Positions 58,380-64,000 of a DNA stretch of 64,000 bases are shown here, piece after piece; positions within the stretch are counted from its first letter, which is position 1; each line of letters begins with the position of its first letter. The translations under genes and the position numbers were made by a program. The notes under the pieces are model-generated. The model saw only the letters and a list, made by a program, of their open reading frames with translations. It made no database searches and was not told the origin of the DNA. The stretch spans positions 3,968,001 through 4,032,000 of the forward strand of contig NC_035793.1 of assembly GCF_001653235.2 (NCBI RefSeq), given 5' to 3'. Origin of the DNA: Pochonia chlamydosporia 170. Taxonomy: Eukaryota > Ascomycota > Sordariomycetes > Hypocreales > Clavicipitaceae.

Positions 58380-61133
58380 ATGGATCCGGCTGGGGTGAAC
58401 CAACCATTCGGGACAAGCAACCCGTCTGCGCCTACATCGTCACAAACCTCGAACAATCATTCTGCTCCGGCATCTGCTTCAGCATCCGTGACAAGTCCTG
58501 TCAGCGCGAACGGTGGGCGACCTGGCGTCGGTCAAAGTGACGTCCCGTCAATCAAACGTCGATCGCCAATCGCCTGCAGAAGGTTTGTTCAAATCACTCT
58601 CAACCAACCTGGCTGCTTGCAAGCCAGCTGTGCTAACTTGATATTCAACATGAAGATGTCGTCGCATGAGGAGTAAGTGCATTCATGAAAAGGGCCAGCC
58701 TCCGTGTAAATCCTGTCGAGAAGCTGGCATACCTGCTGAAGAATGGTAAGCTGCAGTCACCCTCAACCTGCCCACTGCTGCCATGTTTTGGATTTCAAAT
58801 TAACTCCCAGTTCTTCGTTACACAGCATTTTTCCAGTCAGGGGACAGCCAGACTTGGATCGTGAATACCGGCACCCTCGCACAAGAGCGGATAAGTCCAC
58901 CAAAAGTGGCTCGAGCAGCACTAAAGCGCGGCGCTCTGGTACAGACGCTTCTTCGTCTCTGTTGGCTCAACAGCGCCAGGCCGAGAATTGGGATGGCCTT
59001 CCTCCTCTCCAAGAACTCATTGACGGCGTTCATCTTTTCACCAAGCAGTATTTTCAACTTGGTTTCATACCCAAGGAGCAGTATCCAGAGCGTCTACGCA
59101 AGGACTTGCGTTCAACGAGCCTATTTCTACTCATGAGTATTCTTAGCATCTCAGCACGGTTAAGTCCTGCGTTCAAGGTACGATATGGCACCGGTGTCAA
59201 GGCTGCCGAGTATTTCATGGAAAGGGCCTCATCCATAGCGATTGAGGAAGTGTACCAAGAGCCTACGTTGGAAAGGTGCCAAGCATTTTATTTGCTGAGT
59301 ATTGCCCAACAAGGCAGTGGAGAACGCAATAAGAGCTATGTAGGTGATACATCATTTGATAAACCACACAGACACGTCTCCTCTCATGCTAACATGGGTG
59401 CAACAATCAAGATCAATATGGGTATTGCTATCCGAATGGCCATACTGATGCAGCTTCAACGAGAAGAAACATATCACATTCCGAGCCCAACGCCAGACCT
59501 AATCATACGCGCCGAGTCGGCAAGACGAACACTTGTAAGTCATTGCCCAAGTCAACTATGTAGGTTCGCAACAACTAACTTTCTTCTCCAGTGGATGCTG
59601 TACAGCCAGGACAATTTGCATTCAGGTCCTTTGTCTCCCGTGTCCCTCTTCGCTGGGGATATTACGACGCTTCTGCCTTGTAACGAAGAAGACTTCGCTC
59701 ATGGCCGGGAACCACGGTCACGGGCTGCTTTGGAAGGAACACCCCCAGCCATGGACAATCCCAAGTTAATTCGAGACGCCAACCGATCACTCTTTGCAAC
59801 ATTGATGCAAATCCATTCCTGGTGGGGTCTCGTCGGCCGCCGTGCGGTTAGATACAGTAAAAGTCCTCGACCTTGGGACCCAGCCAGCGAATTTTCACAA
59901 ACAGCCAGAAAGCTGAGGGAATGGGAACAAGACCTACCCCACGAACACGTATGGAGCACTTATCTCCTCAAGGGATACAAGGCGGAAAGCCAAGAACTCG
60001 CATACCTGTGCGTGACAATGATGACCCGACTGTCCAACATTGTCCTCCGCAGACCATATCTGATAGAGTTGGTTCTCTCCTCCCTCCTTGCCACTTGTTA
60101 CATCAGTTGAAACTTATTCACATCTCGCACGCAGCATCATTAAACCTGATACAAAAGACCCAACAAAACAAGCCTTCTTCACATCCATGTCCAACGAAAT
60201 CTTCACCAACGTCCGCTACCTCTACGAACAAATCGACGCCCAGTTTACCAACCGCTCACCAGACGAGAGTGTCGGTGCCCAAATCGCCGCCTTTTGCGTC
60301 TACAGCTGTGGCCTCTTCTCAACCTATCTCTGCAAATACCCAAATAGTAAGTTCATCACCGCCCCCTTATCCCGCCACGGACATTCCAAGACCATGTAAC
60401 CAACACCAACAACCAACCAGTCTGCCAAGACAAAACGCTCGTTCGCGACGGACCCATGATGCTCCAACGAACAATCAACATCCTCAAAGAATGCCGAGAA
60501 GTATGGCCCTTAGCAGCCCGTTGGGTAGAAGCCCTCGAAAAGTTCTCCCTCGACCCCCAGTCCGCCACGTTCGGCAACGAAGGCAGCATGGACGACGGCA
60601 AAGATCCCATCCCCCGCGCCATCCGCCAACTACCACCTCTGTTCCCTCAAGCTACCAACAAACCTCTCCGTCCTCCTCCGCCTCCGCCTCCATCCCTCCC
60701 CGAACCAAATGTCCTGCTCCGACCAGGAACCCAGCCCGAACTACCGCCCGCATCATCCATCACTTCACCGGGCATCGTGAACACCCTATCCCATATCAAC
60801 GGCCACTTACCTTCTCCCCCTCAACACGGATACCCGACTCCAGCACCGTTACCACCAACAATCTCTCCGCACCCATATCCTAACCATCTCCCGCCGCCTC
60901 AGTCAAACATGTACATGCACTCTATGGGTCGCCAAAACGTAGATGGACTAGGTATGCTCATCGAGGCTTTCGACTCGAATCACGGTCCTCCGGCACCACA
61001 CTACGGCGCAGGCAACTATAATCCACAATTGGGACCCGGAACAGATGGTTTTGAAGGTGAATTGCAGTTTTATATTGACGGCCCTCCATCTACGTGGATA
61101 AGTAGCAGTCCTTGGCTCGACACCATGCAATGA
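58380..61133 (+). CDS. Zn2Cys6 fungal transcription factor with Pro-rich C-terminus
   Basis: Seven exons, 58380-58582, 58656-58745, 58826-59339, 59412-59534, 59592-60067, 60135-60346 and 60421-61133, give 776 residues with all phases closing. The binuclear zinc cluster is split over exons 1-3: Cys 66, 69, 76, 85, 88 and 98 (spacing 2-6-8-2-9; the last gap is one longer than the usual 6-8). Basic residues follow (PDLDREYRHPRTRADK). The fungal-specific regulatory domain covers about 150-480 and includes LERCQAFYLLSIAQQGSGERN and ESARRTLWMLYSQDNLHSGP. The C-terminus (about 590-776) is Pro-, His- and Tyr-rich and probably an activation region. Introns 3 and 4 (72 and 57 bp) are multiples of three without stops. 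The regulated genes are unknown, and no clear target cluster is adjacent. Confidence 0.9.
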
Positions 61134-62237
61134 GTTACGCTTCCTTAGGTCGATTTTATATTGGGTTGGATAGCGAATGTTTATATACCATGTACACAAA
61201 TTTACTTCTACAGGATAAATTACACTTCAAAGTACAATACTACAAGTGCAACATTCACACAACAAATCAACAATGCGAGTGGACCAACTATTCTTATTGA
61301 ACTGTGTATGTGTAGCCTGCATCTCGACAAGCATCACTTGATACTACGTCTACCAGTACACGCTCCAAAGTTCCCATCCACTCCAATCAAATTTGTCATC
61401 CGCTCTCCGTCCCTTCCATACGTTCCATATCCCCGACACACTCCAAAATTCCTCATATTCATCCACAACATACCTCTCTTGATGATGCTATAAAACCCAA
61501 GTCCTACTGTGCGTTTACGCTCTAGAAAACTCCCATTCACTTGAAGGGTCTAGTGCAAATGAGATGGAAACAAAGACAAGCCCACAAATCAAAAGGAGGA
61601 AAACAAATGGTGATAAAGAGCTAATATTTAGCGTGCGAAAAGGAGGTAAATAAAAGAAAAACATGATCAAAGAGTAATAACCCTGCCGCCTGTACTCCCT
61701 GTTTCCTCTCTACATGACTTTTAACGTGCCGCCGCGCTCTCTTTTGTTGGAAAATTCCATGCGGGGCTTTACATGACTACTCTATTCCTTCGTTGTAACT
61801 TGAGATGATTAAACAAAAGATGTGTAATGGGCAATATGTTGGGGTGAAGGGGATGGGGAAAATGACAAAATGTGTAAGCTAGGTGTACTTGATAGTGACA
61901 CGGGGGGTTGGTTTGGGGAAAGGGGGGAATCAATGTCGTCGTATTGATAAAGGGGGGTATTTTGATTATGAAGTGTCATGGGGAGTCTCTATATACACGT
62001 GAAAGGGTCGTATGATTCGTGTTGTGTGTGTGTGTGTGTGTGTGTGATGTGAGTGCGGGTGGTGACGTGACGTTCAGCAAATGACGGTGGTGCCGTTGAA
62101 GGCATGGTGTGGTTGTTCGACCTCTTCCGAAGTCGTACAGAAGAAAGCGACATGGCTAGAACTATGAGAAAACGACTCGACCGTTGGTCCTTGGTGCGAG
62201 ACACTTTTTCCCATTCGTTCCTAAACAACTAGGGGAC
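61134..62237. other. Convergent 3' region
   Basis: 1.1 kb between the stops of the Zn2Cys6 gene and the importin gene. AT-rich with G-rich runs near 61850-61960 and a TG microsatellite at 62023-62046. No gene seen; the importin 3' UTR probably occupies the right part. Confidence 0.55.
62023..62046 (+). repeat. (TG)12 microsatellite
   Basis: Twelve uninterrupted TG units, in the likely 3' UTR of the importin gene (CA repeats on its sense strand). Confidence 0.9.
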
Positions 62238-64000
62238 TCACGACATGACAGTCTGAGCTCCTCCGAGCTGGCGCTTAACTTGCTCTCGAGCCCAGCGAGC
62301 AGTCTCAATGGTCTGAGGGCTGAACTCGCGGTTGGTCTTGGTCTCTTTAATCATGGCAGTCAGCCAATCTTGACGGAAAGCGTCCACCAATTCACCGTTG
62401 GGATAAGCATCGGCAAGATCACTGAGTTGGAGTGTCAGCTGTAGTTCAGGTTATACATGCAGAAGAAATGTTGAAGACATACCCGATGACACCCATGCTC
62501 GCGCGCAGCAGGCCTTCACTTCGAATAGTATCGTTGGCAATCTGGTTGAGCAAGTTGAAGATGGCGGGGACATATTGCTGTAGAGGTTGAGCTGCAGAAT
62601 GGTTAGCGTTTCGGTGATCACGACTGGATACACATTTGGTGTTGACACTCACTCTTCTCGCTAGACTTCATGGCTCCGATGATACCACCCCAGGCATCCA
62701 TAATACCCTCACGCAGAGAGATGACATAGCCAACCATCTCAATGGGGCCGTCAGGGGTAGCAGTGACTGTAGCAGCCTGCTCGAGGACCTGTGCCACCAC
62801 AGACAGATATGTCTCAAAGTGTCCAGAGATGGCACCGGCGATATCGCCGAAGCATTGCAGAATGGCCGGCTTGAACTGATTAGAGAGAGCGGTACTCTAG
62901 AAACAAGTCGGTTAGTCGTGAAGAAAACTACGGCACACGCGGGTGGGGGAAGCATTCATACCCTCAAATTGTTTAGGAGATAGTTCATAAAGTTATCACA
63001 GAATGGTTGGCTGCGCTCGCCCATAGAGCGAGTGATGTCGCTGACCAGGCCGATAGCCATGGAACAGAGGCTGGGTTCGTCCTGATTTCCAAGAGCATTG
63101 TACAGGAAAGGAGCAAAAGCTTCCATGTACTTGATAAAGTCCTCCTCCAATGTTGTGGAAAGGGCAGAGATTGTTCCAAACACAGCCTCGGGAACGCTAG
63201 ACTTGCCTCCAACGCTGTTCAGGATCTGAAGCAAGATTTGCATGATGCGGTCAGCCTGGGGTCCGATATCCTTGTCCAGTCTAATGACGATGGCCTGCAA
63301 AACGGTGCACAAGCTGTTCTGCATCTCCTCGAGGGTGATCTTGTCTTCGACGCTGACGACCTGGGACTGCAGTGGAACAGTCTCTTCGAGACGTTTAATG
63401 ATGACGTCAGATAGTGATGCAACGGCTTGCAGACTATCTGAAGCAGAACTCTGCACAAAGATGTTGAGCACCTCGTAAGCAGCGGTGCGCACATACGTTT
63501 CAGCATCCTGTCTCGCTGTCAAGTCAAGCAGGGAGCTGACGGCCTGGTTGAAGTGAGGAGTCACAGGGTTGGTAGTAGCGCCGACGTCGCCGGCAAAACG
63601 CTCAGCCAAGTTCATGAGAGCCCAGCAGCATGAAGGAGCCATCTTGGCATTGCTCATCAGACCCTTGAATAGTGACTCGATGAGGGTAGGTAGTTGCTGA
63701 AGAGGATCGATAGCCTCGGCGCACGCTTCCGTGACGCGTCCCAGGGTGAAGGCTGTGGAGTCTCGGACCTGGAAAGACGGATCATCCATCATGCTGATCA
63801 AGATGGGCAGAGCCTGCTTGACGATGGGATCCAACACCTTCTCATCGGGGCCCTCCATAATGGCACCAAAGGCTGAGACGGCGGCGTCACGGAAGTGCCA
63901 ATCCTCTGAGCGAAGATTTGCCTCGACAAACTGCAAAACAGGAGCGATGATGCTAGCACCCACGGCCTGTGCGTACAGCTGCAGGCACTGGTACGCAGCT
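62238..64000 (-). CDS. kap95: Importin subunit beta-1 (karyopherin Kap95), 3' part
   Basis: The gene enters from beyond the right edge. The visible exons on the minus strand are (64000)-62962, 62896-62653, 62591-62483 and 62421-62238, coding about 525 C-terminal residues of a family member of about 870. HEAT repeats are clear, e.g. WHFRDAAVSAFGAIMEGPDE, DDPSFQVRDSTAFTLGRVTE and PSCCWALMNLAERF. The end reads FRQDWLTAMIKETKTNREFS then TARWAREQVKRQLGGAQ, the typical Kap95 C-terminus. Kap95 carries importin-alpha/NLS cargo through nuclear pores and is released by Ran-GTP; it is essential. Introns are short (61-66 bp), and the last acceptor (ACTCAG at 62422) was preferred over an earlier CTACAG because that one gives a stop. 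The 5' part, start and promoter lie outside the window. Confidence 0.93.

Noticed and set aside
62422..62439. Earlier acceptor (CTACAG) for the last importin exon
   Set aside because: It gives an immediate TGA after GG|C; the ACTCAG acceptor restores the conserved GDLADAYPNGE.
1..64000. CRISPR arrays, tRNA and rRNA genes, bacterial operons
   Set aside because: I saw no regular spaced repeats, no tRNA arm patterns and no rRNA segments; gene structure is eukaryotic. tRNA absence was judged by eye only.

Overview
This is nuclear DNA from a filamentous ascomycete, most likely a sordariomycete of the order Hypocreales. The evidence is about twenty widely spaced protein genes on both strands, short introns (about 50-180 nt, GT..AG), and typical mould families: a DUF3433 membrane protein, a GPI-type class III chitinase, a yapsin-like protease, DUF7136, a Zn2Cys6 regulator and a relic of an Hce2/Ecp2-type effector. 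A narrower assignment (for example to the Metarhizium group) would be a guess. I see no rRNA, tRNA, CRISPR or prokaryotic features.

Layout. 1-10 kb: a BAHD/trichothecene-acetyltransferase-like gene (+), a DUF3433 membrane protein (+) and a disordered Ser/Pro-rich protein (-). 10-16 kb: gene-poor DNA. 16-26 kb: a GPI-type GH18 chitinase (+) and a long oxysterol-binding protein with ankyrin, PH, FFAT and ORD parts (+). 26-34 kb: a flavin monooxygenase (-), an unknown acidic protein (+), a peroxisomal (SKL) acyl-CoA thioesterase (+) and a DUF7136 gene cut by an in-frame TAG (+). 34-36.6 kb: a frameshifted effector relic and a 121-bp miniature transposon. 36.6-46.4 kb: a yapsin-like aspartic protease (+), an RBM5/RBM10-like splicing factor (-), the large subunit of molybdopterin synthase (+), an unknown 139-residue protein (-) and a ferric reductase (-). 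46.3-48.9 kb: no gene seen. 48.9-55 kb: exosome subunit Rrp43 (+), Rab escort protein (+) and meiotic kleisin Rec8 (-). 55-58.4 kb: mostly empty, with a second copy of the 121-bp element. 58.4-64 kb: a seven-exon Zn2Cys6 regulator (+) and the 3' part of importin beta/Kap95 (-), which runs off the window.

The genes do not form one pathway or a secondary-metabolite cluster. Housekeeping genes (OSBP, Rrp43, Rab escort protein, MoaE, splicing factor, importin) are mixed with cell-surface and secreted ones (chitinase, yapsin, DUF7136, effector relic). Splice junctions were chosen by eye so that reading phases close exactly and family motifs are rebuilt; coordinates given are coding parts only.

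The most interesting spots are the DUF7136 gene with an otherwise open frame on both sides of a TAG (pseudogene, or candidate for A-to-I mRNA editing), the decaying effector and mini-transposon beside it, a thioesterase whose peroxisomal signal sits on a separable 15-codon last exon, two phase-neutral stop-free introns in the Zn2Cys6 gene, and a 267-codon ORF of unknown status at 56.7-57.5 kb.
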